Shown piece after piece: positions 26,260-36,249 of a DNA stretch of 64,000 nucleotides (positions are counted from its first letter, which is position 1; each line of letters begins with the position of its first letter). Made by a program: the position numbers and the translations under genes. The DNA comes from Psychrobacter raelei. Lineage in GTDB: Bacteria > Pseudomonadota > Gammaproteobacteria > Pseudomonadales > Moraxellaceae. The notes under the pieces are model-generated. The model worked only from the letters and a program-made list of their open reading frames with translations. It was not told the DNA's origin and ran no database searches. The stretch spans positions 1,674,001 to 1,738,000 of the forward strand of contig NZ_CP093310.2 in NCBI RefSeq assembly GCF_022631235.3. Direction: 5' to 3'.

Positions 26260-28038
26260 TTACTTAACCGCCACTTGATCGACAAAAACGCCGTAGCCTG
26301 ACTGCGGCATTTTATCGACTGGAATAAACTGTAGCGCGCCGCCATTGATACAGTAGCGCAGACCTGTTTTATCTTTTGGGCCATCATTGAAGACATGACC
26401 CAGATGTGAGTCAGCCACGCGCGAACGTACTTCAGTGCGCACCATATTAAAGGCCATATCCTTATGTTCAGTAACTACTTCAGGGGCAATCGGCTGCCAA
26501 AAGCTTGGCCACCCACAGCCTGAGTCATACTTATGAGTGGATAAGAACAAGGGCTCACCGCTCACCACATCCACATAGATACCTGGCGCAAATAAATGAT
26601 CGTATTCATGACTAAAAGCGCGCTCAGTACCTGCCTTTTGGGTAATGTCATACTGCGCCTTAGTTAGGGTGTTTTTTAACGCACCTTTATCAAAATTTGC
26701 ATAACGCTTGGGGTTAAGTGCTTCAGCAACCGTATTGGCCGCCGCCAACTTGACCGTTTTATTGGTTGACTGTAGCTTATCGTCCGCTAGACTTAAATCA
26801 ATATGACAATAGCCATTGGGGTTTTTAGCCAAGTAATCTTGATGATACTCTTCGGCCAATGAGAAGTTTTGTAAGGGCTGGTGCTCAACCACAATTGGCT
26901 TAGTATATTTAGATTTAATAGAAGCTAACGCCTTGTCAACTGCTGCTTTATCGGACGCATCAGTATAATAAATACCGGTACGATATTGCACACCACGGTC
27001 GTTGCCTTGTTTGTTCAGACTGGTCGGGTCAATTACCCTTAGATAGTACTTTAAAACCGTTTCCAAATCGATTTTATCAGCGTCATAGACTACTTTGACT
27101 GTCTCAGCATGACCAGACCCAGCGATCACTTGCTCGTAGCTTGGGTCAGTCACTTTTGGGTTGCCATTGGCATAGCCAGAGATGGCATCTACGACCCCAT
27201 CAACTCGCTCCATATAGGCCTCTAGCCCCCAAAAACAGCCTCCTGCCAAATAAATGGTCTTGGTATTAATCGGCGTGCCAGCTGAATTGTAATACACCCC
27301 GTTTTTATTATTAGGACTACCAGACTTAGCGCTTGCTGTACTATCAGCGCCCGTTTGAGTGGGCTTGGCTTTGCTATTTTTAAGCGCTGCAAAATCATTG
27401 TCTGCGTTTTCAGCTAACGCATACGCCTGCTCTTTGCTCAAGTTACCTTTAATCAGGCGCACCAGATTACCGCGCTTATCCAAAATAGCCCAGCTTGGAT
27501 ACACTTGCACGCCCAGCTGTTTAATTAAGCTGCCCGAGCTGTCCGCTAATACCGGCAACTTAGGATAATCTGCCTGCACGCCTGCATACCACTGAGTAAA
27601 TTCTGCCGCTTGTTTTTCATTCAGATGGCCAGGGCTTGCCACCGTGACCACATTGAGTCCGTCAAAGGCGTTATCTTTACGCCAGCTTTCGGTCTCCTCA
27701 AGCGTCCCTAAACAAAGCGGACACCAACTTGCCCAAAACTTCACCAAAGTTGGCTTATTAGGATCCAAGACCTCAGCCCCATTACGCCCAAGGCCTTGGG
27801 TTAGCTGTGGCAAAGCCTTTAGTTGGTTAAGCACGTCGCTTGGCAGCATATCACGGCTGTCAGTAACCCCTGTGTTCGAAGATTCTGCTGTGGGTTTGGG
27901 CGTGTTATCTTGAGATACTTTGCCGCAGGCAGGCAATAAGGTGCCACTGGCGACTATAAAGCCGGTTAGAATGACAAGGCGCTTTAATTGCGGGCGCTTG
28001 TCAGCGGGTGTTTGAGTGGCTGAGTGTGACATGGGCAT
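26260..28038 (-). CDS. msrAB: Thioredoxin-MsrA-MsrB fusion (PilB-like methionine sulfoxide reductase)
   Basis: 592 residues in three domains: a TlpA-like thioredoxin domain (about 85-215, active site WASWCPLC), MsrA (about 255-425, GGCFWGLE near 266), and MsrB (about 455-585, SGCGWPSFW near 505 and the catalytic RYCINGG near 560). This is the neisserial PilB order. The N terminus has a hydrophobic segment followed by LLPACGK, which could be a lipobox though the Pro is unusual, so a periplasmic, perhaps lipid-anchored, location is likely. It repairs both stereoisomers of oxidised methionine in envelope proteins. An AGG site precedes the start; a second ATG lies six bases later. Confidence 0.93.
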   Translation of the reverse strand: MPMSHSATQTPADKRPQLKRLVILTGFIVASGTLLPACGKVSQDNTPKPTAESSNTGVTDSRDMLPSDVLNQLKALPQLTQGLGRNGAEVLDPNKPTLVKFWASWCPLCLGTLEETESWRKDNAFDGLNVVTVASPGHLNEKQAAEFTQWYAGVQADYPKLPVLADSSGSLIKQLGVQVYPSWAILDKRGNLVRLIKGNLSKEQAYALAENADNDFAALKNSKAKPTQTGADSTASAKSGSPNNKNGVYYNSAGTPINTKTIYLAGGCFWGLEAYMERVDGVVDAISGYANGNPKVTDPSYEQVIAGSGHAETVKVVYDADKIDLETVLKYYLRVIDPTSLNKQGNDRGVQYRTGIYYTDASDKAAVDKALASIKSKYTKPIVVEHQPLQNFSLAEEYHQDYLAKNPNGYCHIDLSLADDKLQSTNKTVKLAAANTVAEALNPKRYANFDKGALKNTLTKAQYDITQKAGTERAFSHEYDHLFAPGIYVDVVSGEPLFLSTHKYDSGCGWPSFWQPIAPEVVTEHKDMAFNMVRTEVRSRVADSHLGHVFNDGPKDKTGLRYCINGGALQFIPVDKMPQSGYGVFVDQVAVK

Positions 28039-28188
28039 AGGACCTTTTTATTTGCTTAGGCTATTTTACCTAAGCTATTTATAGTGATAACCTGTAGGCT
28101 ATGTCATTATAATGGCGGCTGTTGATATAGATTGCAAAGGCTGATTTGTGCAAAATACAAGCCTGCAATATAACTACCACATAAGAGG

Positions 28189-29079
28189 TCAGCCTCTGGC
28201 CACCATAAAGCGTTCCACATACGCATCGGCAGGATGCGCCTTTAATTGCTGCGGTGTGCCTGTTTGTACCAAACGTCCCCCATTTAAGATACTGATACGA
28301 CTACCCAGCCTAATCGCCTCATCAATGTCATGGGTGATAAATACGATAGTTTTATTAAGCTTATGCTGCAGCTCAAGCAATTGGTCTTGCAATTGACCAC
28401 GAATTAACGGGTCAAGTGCTGAGAAGGCCTCATCCATTAAGATAATGGGCGTATCTACCGCTAGGGCGCGCGCCAAGCCCACTCGCTGCTGCATACCGCC
28501 TGATAGCTCATCAGGATAGCTCGTCTCTATGCCCTCTAATCCCACCTCACGCAACCAATGACGTGCTATCTCATGACGCTTGGACTTGGTCATTTTTCGT
28601 ACCCGCAGTCCATACGCCACATTTTGAATCACAGTCATGTGCGGCACTAAGCCAAAATGCTGAAACACCATGCTGACATTGTTCTGACGAAACTGCTGTA
28701 ATGGCTTATCGCTTAGGCTTAACACATTAATCACTTTCGGCTGATCAGAGATATGCTCAGCACCGTCCAAATAATCAGCGCTCCCCACACTGTGCTGAGT
28801 GTCTATCCAGATTTTGCCGTCAGTTGGGTCAATAAGCCGATTAATATGACGAATTAAAGTGGACTTACCGGAGCCTGATAGCCCCATAATACAGTGCAGC
28901 TCGCCCGCCTCTATACTCAAATTAATATCATATAAGCCTACCGAATATCCGGTCTGCTCACGCACTTCACTGCTGCTCATGCCCTGCTGTAATAGGCTAA
29001 GCACTTGCTTAGCCTCATTTGGCGTGGCATCAAAAACTTTACTGACGTTTTGTAATTGAATGTGGCTCATGGCGGTCAT
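28189..29079 (-). CDS. proV: Glycine betaine/proline-type ABC transporter ATPase
   Basis: 296 residues. Walker A GLSGSGKST, Q-loop VFQHFGLVPHMTV, signature LSGGMQQRVGLARALA, Walker B IILMDEAFSALDP and switch His in FITHDIDEAI are all present. The N-terminal insertion before Walker A (SLLQQGMSSSEVREQTGYSVGLYD) is typical of ProV/OpuAA. It lacks the C-terminal CBS domains of E. coli ProV. The start may be 29079 or the ATG nine bases later. The gene follows the fused ProX-ProW gene by 44 bases, forming a two-gene uptake operon for a compatible solute such as glycine betaine or choline. Confidence 0.92.
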   Translation of the reverse strand: MTAMSHIQLQNVSKVFDATPNEAKQVLSLLQQGMSSSEVREQTGYSVGLYDINLSIEAGELHCIMGLSGSGKSTLIRHINRLIDPTDGKIWIDTQHSVGSADYLDGAEHISDQPKVINVLSLSDKPLQQFRQNNVSMVFQHFGLVPHMTVIQNVAYGLRVRKMTKSKRHEIARHWLREVGLEGIETSYPDELSGGMQQRVGLARALAVDTPIILMDEAFSALDPLIRGQLQDQLLELQHKLNKTIVFITHDIDEAIRLGSRISILNGGRLVQTGTPQQLKAHPADAYVERFMVARG

Positions 29080-29123
29080 CTTTTGCTAAATGAATAAAAA
29101 ATAAATAGGGCGAACAAAGTGGG

Positions 29124-31133
29124 TTAAGGCGACAGCTTATGACTGTGGTTTGAGTGCCGAAGCTCATCACGTGCGCGCCGTCCTTGCCCAAAGGCTTGAG
29201 TGATACGATCAATAATAATCGCCATAATCACAATGGCGGTGCCTGCCTGCAAACCTTGACCGATATTTAGTGTCTGAATCGATTGCAGCACATCCTCCCC
29301 AAGCCCTGGCGCCCCAATCATAGAGGCCAGTACCACCATCGACAGCGACATCATGACCGCCTGATTGATGCCGGCCATAATACTGGGTAGTGCTTGTGGC
29401 AATTTGATCCAAATTAGCAGCTGTTTGTGATTGCTACCAAAAGAGCGGCCGGCCTCTATCATCTCATGTGGCACTTGCTTAATACCCAGCATGGTCAGAC
29501 GAATCAGTGGCGGTAAGGCATAAATAATGGTGGCAAATAAGGCAGGTACTTTACCAATACCAAATAGCATGAGCACTGGAATTAAATACACAAAGCTTGG
29601 CATGGTCTGCATCACATCGAGCATCGGAGTGACTACTTTTCTTAAGCTGCTACTGCCGGCCATTAAGATACCCATGGGAATACCCACGACCATAGTCACA
29701 ATTACCGACACAATCAGCAGCGCCATGGTCTGCACCAAAGCAGGCCACAGTCCAAACGCACCGATTAAGAACAAACCAAGCGCACAACTCACCGCAAACC
29801 AAATCTTTCGGGTTGCCAGCCAGCCCAACAGCGCCACTAAGCCAATAATCAGCCACGGCGGCGTCAGGTGCATAAGCTTTTCTATCGGCAGTAACAAATA
29901 GGTCAAGGTGCCGTGGCTAATTGACCGAAATACAGTGCCAAAGTTTTGTACCACATAGCTAAGTGAGTTATTTAATTGATTTTCAAATGACCACTCAGGA
30001 AACCCGCTAAAAGCTGCCGCACTAGTATTGATAGGGTTAGCACCCATATTAGTACCCATGTCAGCTGTAGAGCCATCTAAAGATACGTTAAGCGCTGTGG
30101 CTAACTTTTGTGCTGCTTCAGGTGTCACCCATTGCTGCCATAGCTTAGGGTTCTGTTGTAAAAACAGACGGGCTTGCGCCTCCCCGCTGCGCTTATTCTC
30201 ACTCATCTGCAAAATAGCGCCGTTTAGGGTATCAGGGGCGAACTGCACTTTTTTAAAGGCAGTGGCCAGCTGTGGATAGGTATTTATAAAAGGGGTGGAG
30301 ACCGCAATTCCTAGATTCGATACCGGAAAACCTGACACACAGTCGGTCTGACTCTCTGCATCAAGCAGCTTATCCCAACACAGCTCATCGTGTTTGGCAA
30401 AAGCAAGTTCAGCAAAGTCATATTTGGCCATAAGACCGGTTGGCTGCCAGTAATAAAACAACAAAGGCCTGCGCTGCTCAAAGGCTGAGGCTATCGCAGC
30501 ATCTAGCGCCGCACCGGTGCCTGGATGGACATTATTAAATTTTATGCCCTCACTGTTGGGTGTGGTCAAGCCGGTGTTTTTTAGCAAATGCGTATTAAAT
30601 ATCTCACAAGTCCACCCCGTGGGACAATTTAAAAAGCGCGCATTGGTAGGGTCTTCAGGATCGGTGAATAGATGGGCATATTTAGGTAAATCTTGATAGC
30701 TTTTTAGCCCAGGATTGTCATCAAGGACGTATTTGGGTACATACCAACCTTGAGTAGCACCGCCCTGTAAGGTATCCCCAATGACGGCAGCCTTATTTGC
30801 GGCAATCGCCTCCTCCATAATAGGCGAGCGCCCCACCCACTGCTCGCCAATCACTTGTATGTCATCTTGTGCCAATGCCGTCTCTAACGCAGGGCCTGCA
30901 CCCGGCACCAGATCGGTATCACAGCCATAGCCATCTTCTGCGATGATTTGTAGCACAGAGGAGATAAATTGGCCACTCTCCCAAGTTAAGGAGCCAAACT
31001 TCACCGGCTTGCCATCGCCTGCACCACAAGCGGCCATAACCGGCGCAGACCACATAGACAGACACAGTAGCAGCAAGCCCATCAGGGAGTAATGTTTGAT
31101 AGAGCGAGGGTGACGCAAGTTAAGTGGGCGCAA
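29124..31133 (-). CDS. Fused ProX-ProW: substrate-binding protein and permease of a betaine-type ABC transporter
   Basis: 669 residues. The start appears to be a TTG at 31133, giving a basic n-region (RHPRSIKHYS) before the hydrophobic signal ending APVMA; the first ATG (31082) would remove that n-region. Residues from about 40 to 360 are an OpuAC-type binding domain (KFGSLTWESGQFISSVL, YYWQPTGLMAKYD). Residues from about 400 to 640 are a ProW-type permease with several spans and the EAA loop (EMIEAGRSFGSNHKQLLIWIKLP). The binding domain is thus tethered to the periplasmic side of the permease. Pairs with the ATPase gene at 28189. Confidence 0.9.
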   Translation of the reverse strand: MRPLNLRHPRSIKHYSLMGLLLLCLSMWSAPVMAACGAGDGKPVKFGSLTWESGQFISSVLQIIAEDGYGCDTDLVPGAGPALETALAQDDIQVIGEQWVGRSPIMEEAIAANKAAVIGDTLQGGATQGWYVPKYVLDDNPGLKSYQDLPKYAHLFTDPEDPTNARFLNCPTGWTCEIFNTHLLKNTGLTTPNSEGIKFNNVHPGTGAALDAAIASAFEQRRPLLFYYWQPTGLMAKYDFAELAFAKHDELCWDKLLDAESQTDCVSGFPVSNLGIAVSTPFINTYPQLATAFKKVQFAPDTLNGAILQMSENKRSGEAQARLFLQQNPKLWQQWVTPEAAQKLATALNVSLDGSTADMGTNMGANPINTSAAAFSGFPEWSFENQLNNSLSYVVQNFGTVFRSISHGTLTYLLLPIEKLMHLTPPWLIIGLVALLGWLATRKIWFAVSCALGLFLIGAFGLWPALVQTMALLIVSVIVTMVVGIPMGILMAGSSSLRKVVTPMLDVMQTMPSFVYLIPVLMLFGIGKVPALFATIIYALPPLIRLTMLGIKQVPHEMIEAGRSFGSNHKQLLIWIKLPQALPSIMAGINQAVMMSLSMVVLASMIGAPGLGEDVLQSIQTLNIGQGLQAGTAIVIMAIIIDRITQAFGQGRRARDELRHSNHSHKLSP

Positions 31134-31307
31134 GGGAGTACCTATTTTATTATGGGAATCAAAATTGTTTTATATCATTGTGAAAAATATCTATATTGTT
31201 TATACCGTAATCTGTTAAAAATTACCAATACAGAGTGTAGCGTTACACTTGATGATCACTAAACAACGCCTGCGCCACAGCCTGCCCCCCCAAGCCAGCA
31301 TTGTGTC

Positions 31308-31724
31308 CTACTCAAAATCGACCTTACCACGTAGCGCCTTGGTTCTGCCGCGCTGCACTTTACTGTCGGTACGTTTGCGTTTAGCACTGCGGCTAGGCTT
31401 GGTCGGTGTTCGAGTTTTGCTAACCTCAGTACCCTTTTTTATAAAGTCTTTTAAGCGCTCAATAGCATCAAGTTTATTGCGCTCTTGGGTACGGTGCTGC
31501 TGCGCTTTTATAATAAGCACGCCCTCTTTGCTAATGCGGCTGTCTTTGCTATCAAGCAGCCGCTGCTTGACAGCATCACTCAGACTTGAGGCAGCAATAT
31601 CAAAGCGCAGATGAATGGCAGAGGACACCTTATTCACATTTTGGCCACCCGCGCCTTGCGCCCGCATTGGGTGAAGCTCGACCTCTTTGTCGGTTAAATG
31701 AATATGTTTATTGATAACAATCAT
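31308..31724 (-). CDS. arfB: Alternative ribosome-rescue factor ArfB (YaeJ family)
   Basis: 138 residues with the peptidyl-tRNA hydrolysis motif in MRAQGAGGQNVNKVSSAIHLRF (GGQ). The lysine/arginine-rich tail (TKPSRSAKRKRTDSKVQRG) is the part that enters the empty mRNA channel of a stalled ribosome. It releases the nascent chain on non-stop ribosomes. An AAGGAAATT site precedes the ATG. The gene stands alone between terminators. Confidence 0.93.
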   Translation of the reverse strand: MIVINKHIHLTDKEVELHPMRAQGAGGQNVNKVSSAIHLRFDIAASSLSDAVKQRLLDSKDSRISKEGVLIIKAQQHRTQERNKLDAIERLKDFIKKGTEVSKTRTPTKPSRSAKRKRTDSKVQRGRTKALRGKVDFE

Positions 31725-31784
31725 AATTTCCTTTTATCTCTTTGTTTTAGTTAGGTTTTGGTGTTGATCATAGCTACCAAAAAC

Positions 31785-31813
31785 AAAGGCCCCTCTATGA
31801 TAGAAGGGCCTTT
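31785..31813. terminator. Rho-independent terminator between arfB and the aldehyde dehydrogenase gene
   Basis: AAAGGCCC (31785-31792) pairs with GGGCCTTT (31806-31813), with T and A residues outside. On the minus strand it terminates the aldehyde dehydrogenase transcript ahead of arfB. Confidence 0.75.
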
Positions 31814-31885
31814 TATGAGACTAATATAGACTTGGTAAATTGGGTGTGGTCATTGTCTTGAGTCTCTTAGGTTAATTCACAACCT

Positions 31886-33298
31886 TTACTTAGACAAAAA
31901 GTCCAACCCTTTTCTAAATAAGTCGCTATAAGGCGGCAACATGATGTTTAGCGCATTGAATTTTGATTGCACAAACACCGGCTTCATGTGACTTAGACGC
32001 TCAAAACCTGCTTGACCATGATAAGCACCCATGCCTGAATGACCCACACCACCAAAGGGCAGCTCATGCTGGGCCACGTGCATAATCACTTCATTAATGG
32101 CCACACCGCCCGATACGGTATAATTACGCACATACTCAATATCTGAATTGTCCTCGCCAAAGATATATAATGCCAAAGGTCTGGGACGGCTATTGATAAA
32201 CTCTACCGCATCACGCACCCCATTGACATGCACTAGCGGAACAATCGGTGCAAACAGCTCATTTTGCATAACCTCACTGTCAGGGGCTGGATTAAGTACC
32301 GCTACCGGCGGCATAAACTGGGTATCTGCATTGGCCGCGATGTCGGTTAACGGGACCAGTTGCTCATGTGGCAATTTCTCAAGATAGCCTTGCACCCGCT
32401 TAAACTGACTGGCATTAATAATACGTGTATAGTCAGCATTGTTGGCAATATCTGGATAATGGTTAATCATCCACTCTTTAGCAAGCTTCACAAACTTGCT
32501 GTGCAGATTTGAATGAATAAGCACATAATCCGGCGCAATACAGGTTTGGCCAGCATTAAGCGTCTTACCCATCATAATGCGATTAACCACTGTCTCTAAA
32601 TTAGCATCTTCTAGTACCACAACTGGAGATTTGCCGCCAAGCTCTAAAGTTACTGGGGTTAAATTCGGCGCTGCTGCCGCCATAACCTGCTTACCCACAT
32701 TGGTCGACCCAGTATAGAGCAGATGATCAAATGGCAAGCCACTAAAGGCCACTGCCAAATCTAACTCACCGACGGCCACAGACACCACATCAGACGGAAA
32801 ATATTCAGCCACCGCTTCGGCAAAGGTTTCGGCAAATAACGGCGCCGATTCACTCATTTTTATCATAATACGGTTGCCTGCAGTCAGCGCATCAATCATT
32901 GGGCCGACAGCTAAAAACAGCGGATAATTCCAAGGCACCATAATACCCACCAACCCTAAAGGCTGCGGCTGAAGCTCATTATGGGCAGGGCGGTAAAAGG
33001 TAGAAATAGACACGCGGCGGGTCTTCATCCAAGACTTGCCATGTTTTTTGGCATGCGCGATGCCTTGTAAGCTTGGAAAAATCTCTGCAAACTGAGTTTC
33101 ATCTTGGCTACGATTGCCAAAATCTTGGCTAATCACTTCGGCAAAACGCTTTTTGTTTTCGGTAAGCATCGCCGACAAACTATTTAATAAAGCCTCTCTA
33201 TCTGACCAGTCGTTAATGGGCTTTTTTCGAGTCAGCTCACGCATATGCTCAAATTGAGCGTTCAATTGCTCAGTGGTCTTAACTATACTTTGACTCAT
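31886..33298 (-). CDS. Coniferyl-aldehyde-dehydrogenase-type aldehyde dehydrogenase
   Basis: 470 residues of the short ALDH class without an N-terminal extension. Key parts are PWNYPLFLAVGPMIDALTAGN, the NAD-binding TGSTNVGKQVM, the general-base Glu in TLELGGKSP, the catalytic Cys in GKTLNAGQTCIAPDY and the C-terminal ELPFGGVGHSGMGAYHG. Length and motifs match the CalB-like group that oxidises aromatic or fatty aldehydes to acids. The true substrate cannot be told from sequence. An AAGGATA site precedes the start. The short-chain dehydrogenase upstream on the same strand could supply an aldehyde, but the gap holds about 200 bases. Confidence 0.87.
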   Translation of the reverse strand: MSQSIVKTTEQLNAQFEHMRELTRKKPINDWSDREALLNSLSAMLTENKKRFAEVISQDFGNRSQDETQFAEIFPSLQGIAHAKKHGKSWMKTRRVSISTFYRPAHNELQPQPLGLVGIMVPWNYPLFLAVGPMIDALTAGNRIMIKMSESAPLFAETFAEAVAEYFPSDVVSVAVGELDLAVAFSGLPFDHLLYTGSTNVGKQVMAAAAPNLTPVTLELGGKSPVVVLEDANLETVVNRIMMGKTLNAGQTCIAPDYVLIHSNLHSKFVKLAKEWMINHYPDIANNADYTRIINASQFKRVQGYLEKLPHEQLVPLTDIAANADTQFMPPVAVLNPAPDSEVMQNELFAPIVPLVHVNGVRDAVEFINSRPRPLALYIFGEDNSDIEYVRNYTVSGGVAINEVIMHVAQHELPFGGVGHSGMGAYHGQAGFERLSHMKPVFVQSKFNALNIMLPPYSDLFRKGLDFLSK

Positions 33299-33494
33299 TC
33301 AAATATCCTTTTGATGGTTGTGAGTAAATTTATGCAGCATAACGCGATAATCCAAGAGTGAACAACCCGTTATGATCCGGCCAATAACACCAAGCTTTAG
33401 CTAAACATAGGTTAACTTAAACTAATGACTAAAAAAGATAGCATAAATAAGAGTCGTATTCTGCTTTAAATCATTCATATAACGTAATAAATTA

Positions 33495-34373
33495 TTAATG
33501 TGGCTCACCAGGCAAAATCCGAGCAAAGGCTCTTTGAAGCACATTGGGCTTCGCATTTTCCTGCTTAGCGGCCTTAAAGTCTGGGAAAATGCGATAGCCC
33601 AAAGACTGAATACCTAAGTTAAATTTGGGCACTAAAGAATAGGTGGCTGATGCAAAACGGCCCATGTTGCTTGAGATGCTGACCGGCTTTTCGATAATGG
33701 CCTTGGCCACCAAGTTTGCCGCTTCTTGCGGGCTTAGCGCGGGCATGTAGTTGTACATCTTGGTCGGTGCAATCATAGGCGTACGCACCAGAGGCATATA
33801 AATAGAAGTCAGATGGATTTTTTTGCCTTTTACTTCAGCAGCCACACAGCGGCTGAACGCATCAAGGGCAGCTTTTGATGCCACATAGGCCGAAAAACGA
33901 GGCGTATTGGCCAGTACCCCAATCGATGAGATATTAATAATCTGACCCTTTTTGCGCTTTATCATACCTGGAATAAACTCTAACACCAACTTAACGGCAC
34001 CAAAATAGTTGATGCTCATGGTCCGCTCAAAGTCATGAAAGCGATCGATTGACTCATTAACAGAGCGGCGGATTGAGCGGCCTGCATTATTGACTAAGAT
34101 ATCTACATGCTTTTGCTCTTTTAAAATCTGTTGGGCTGTCTCTACAATGGCGTCCATGTCCGTTAAGTCACAGCTATAGATACTGGCCTTACCGGCAAAG
34201 GCTGTAATTTTGGCCTGTACTGCTTCAAGCTTATCGACAGATCGGGCAATTAAAATCACATGCGCGCCCGCCTCTGCTAGCAAGTAAGCGGTGCTCTCGC
34301 CAATACCACTAGAGCCCCCAGTGATTACGATGTTTTTGTTTTTTACAGCTTTACGTAAGGCAGATTTTTTCAT
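33495..34373 (-). CDS. Short-chain dehydrogenase/reductase
   Basis: 292 residues from the ATG at 34373, which has a GGA site upstream (AAAGGACTTTG); the frame is open 48 bases further but without such a site. Rossmann motif TGGSSGIGES, NNAG (VNNAGRSIRRS), catalytic Ser in NISSIGV and YVASK. The pattern fits the DltE/YqjQ-like group acting on acyl or lipid substrates, and the C-terminal basic helix suggests membrane association. Cofactor and substrate are unassigned. Confidence 0.85.
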   Translation of the reverse strand: MKKSALRKAVKNKNIVITGGSSGIGESTAYLLAEAGAHVILIARSVDKLEAVQAKITAFAGKASIYSCDLTDMDAIVETAQQILKEQKHVDILVNNAGRSIRRSVNESIDRFHDFERTMSINYFGAVKLVLEFIPGMIKRKKGQIINISSIGVLANTPRFSAYVASKAALDAFSRCVAAEVKGKKIHLTSIYMPLVRTPMIAPTKMYNYMPALSPQEAANLVAKAIIEKPVSISSNMGRFASATYSLVPKFNLGIQSLGYRIFPDFKAAKQENAKPNVLQRAFARILPGEPH

Positions 34374-34609
34374 TGAACAAAGTCCTTTTAAGGCATCGAC
34401 TGCATGGAATCGATACAACAAAGTAGAAGAATTAGGAAGACAACAGGTTTACAAATAATACAGAGCAAAGTCAAACAAAGGTCATAACATGAAAGTTTTG
34501 GTCGCTTATGCGACACTTAAAAAAAGCAATCAATATAGCAGTGTTCAGCTATGGCGAGCTCGATGACCCCATGATATGCTATAACCTCCAAATAAAACAA
34601 TAGCTGATT

Positions 34610-35413
34610 ATGATTTCTACTCACAACCAAACCCAAAGCGACGCTATAGGCGACGCCAAAGCGCCAAGCGCTTTTAAGTTACGTACCTTAATTGATGCCG
34701 ATTATGAGCAGACGCACGCTGCTATGCTGAGCCATACTTTAAAGCGTATCGAACAAAAACGCCAAGGCATTATCACCCCCGATGAGCTGTGGATTGTCGA
34801 GCATAAGGATGTCTATACCCTCGGTCAAGCCGGCAAAGAAGAGCACATATTACAGCGCGGTGATACACCCATTATCCATACCGATCGTGGTGGCCAAGTC
34901 ACCTGGCATGGCAAAGGGCAATTGGTCATTTATTGGCTAATTGACTTAAATAATGCCGGCTGGTCGGTGCGAGACTTGGTATCACATGCAGAGCAAAGCA
35001 TTGAAGATGTGTTAAATGCGGTATTAAGCCGTCAGCCAGCCGCTACAGAGTTTTATGCCAAAGCCCGTAAAGATGCGCCCGGTGTTTATATTTATAACAA
35101 AGATGAGCTGATGCTCGGTAAGATTGCCTCATTGGGCTTTAAGATTAAGCACGGCTTTAGCTACCACGGCATTGCCCTAAACCTCACTTGTGATCTGGGT
35201 GCCTTTAATGCCATTAACCCTTGTGGTTATGCCGGCATGCAAATGCTTAGATTGGCTGATTTTGTGGCGTTAAATAGCATTGACACTTCCCCATATCATG
35301 GCTTTGAGGTGCTGCCAGACGCCGTCACTGAGCTTGAGGTGACCAAGCTGCTGCTGACGAATATTATCCAGCGTGATATGGGTGCCATTTCTTTGCGCAG
35401 CGCTGCTCCTTAA
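34610..35413 (+). CDS. lipB: Octanoyltransferase (lipoate protein ligase B)
   Basis: 267 residues. Conserved blocks are DELWIVEHKDVYTLGQAG, HTDRGGQVTWHGKGQLVIY, the Lys in LGKIASLGFKIKHGFSYHGIALN and the catalytic Cys in INPCGYAGMQM. It moves octanoyl groups from acyl carrier protein to lipoyl domains, such as the two in the AceF encoded at 62159. The N-terminal 20 residues are an extension. No strong ribosome-binding site is seen. The next gene begins 26 bases downstream. Confidence 0.95.
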   Translation: MISTHNQTQSDAIGDAKAPSAFKLRTLIDADYEQTHAAMLSHTLKRIEQKRQGIITPDELWIVEHKDVYTLGQAGKEEHILQRGDTPIIHTDRGGQVTWHGKGQLVIYWLIDLNNAGWSVRDLVSHAEQSIEDVLNAVLSRQPAATEFYAKARKDAPGVYIYNKDELMLGKIASLGFKIKHGFSYHGIALNLTCDLGAFNAINPCGYAGMQMLRLADFVALNSIDTSPYHGFEVLPDAVTELEVTKLLLTNIIQRDMGAISLRSAAP

Positions 35414-35439
35414 TCCTACGCTACTTTTGAGAGCCTGTT

Positions 35440-36123
35440 ATGAATACAGATTTCCCCGCCCCTAATTTACAAGCATCCCATCTGAGCCTAACGGATGCAC
35501 CAAAGCTCACCGCCGATCCTAACACCTTGATACTCAATGACTTACTCACCAATGATACGCCGTGGCAGATTCACAATTGCAAAATTATTGACAAAAGCAT
35601 CAGTCAAGATGAGAAGTTGCCATTTTTATATCATTATGATGCGCTAAGCGATGATATTAAGTCCGCTCACCCCCTAAATGCTGAGCTATTAAAACAGTTT
35701 CAAACCCCTATGTTTGCCGCAGACGCGGCCAAACTTATAGGCATCAGTGAGGACTTGGTAAAAACCCCTTGGCAAGTAAAAGTCACCGGCACCTTAGTGA
35801 TGTTTTGTGATCGGTTGCAAATTGCACTGCGCCTAAAATTCACCAACACGGCTAAAGATCGTGATCCTATTTATACCCAATATAAAGCCGAGGCCCTACA
35901 AGCCTCTATGCAAGATTGGCACTTTTATGGCGATGTGTTTGTACTTAATAAAAGCACTCAGCCTTTAGTAGTCACAGCAGAGGATGAGTGGATGGCGCTT
36001 GAGCGCTTAGAGGGCTATCAGGCTCTACCGGCTCAATATGCGCTGACAATATTGGCATTACTTGAGGATCAAAAACCACAACTTACCCAATTACAAGAGG
36101 CCATTGAGCTCCGCTTGGTCTAA
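35440..36123 (+). CDS. Hypothetical 227-residue protein downstream of lipB
   Basis: A soluble, acidic protein with no signal peptide or membrane span. Features such as LKFTNTAKDRDPIYTQYKAE and EDEWMALERLEGYQALPAQYAL are not part of any family I know. Being 26 bases after lipB on the same strand, it is likely cotranscribed, and the next gene (ilvD) has its own promoter region. Function unknown. Confidence 0.7.
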   Translation: MNTDFPAPNLQASHLSLTDAPKLTADPNTLILNDLLTNDTPWQIHNCKIIDKSISQDEKLPFLYHYDALSDDIKSAHPLNAELLKQFQTPMFAADAAKLIGISEDLVKTPWQVKVTGTLVMFCDRLQIALRLKFTNTAKDRDPIYTQYKAEALQASMQDWHFYGDVFVLNKSTQPLVVTAEDEWMALERLEGYQALPAQYALTILALLEDQKPQLTQLQEAIELRLV

Positions 36124-36249
36124 TATTTTTTGAGTTAAATCATAATTTTAATTTATACTTAATCAATATTTTTTGCTTTAACCAAATCTGTGTTTATAGG
36201 TTACAATACCTATTGAGTAATTCAATACCTAAGATAAAAAGGATGTTAT

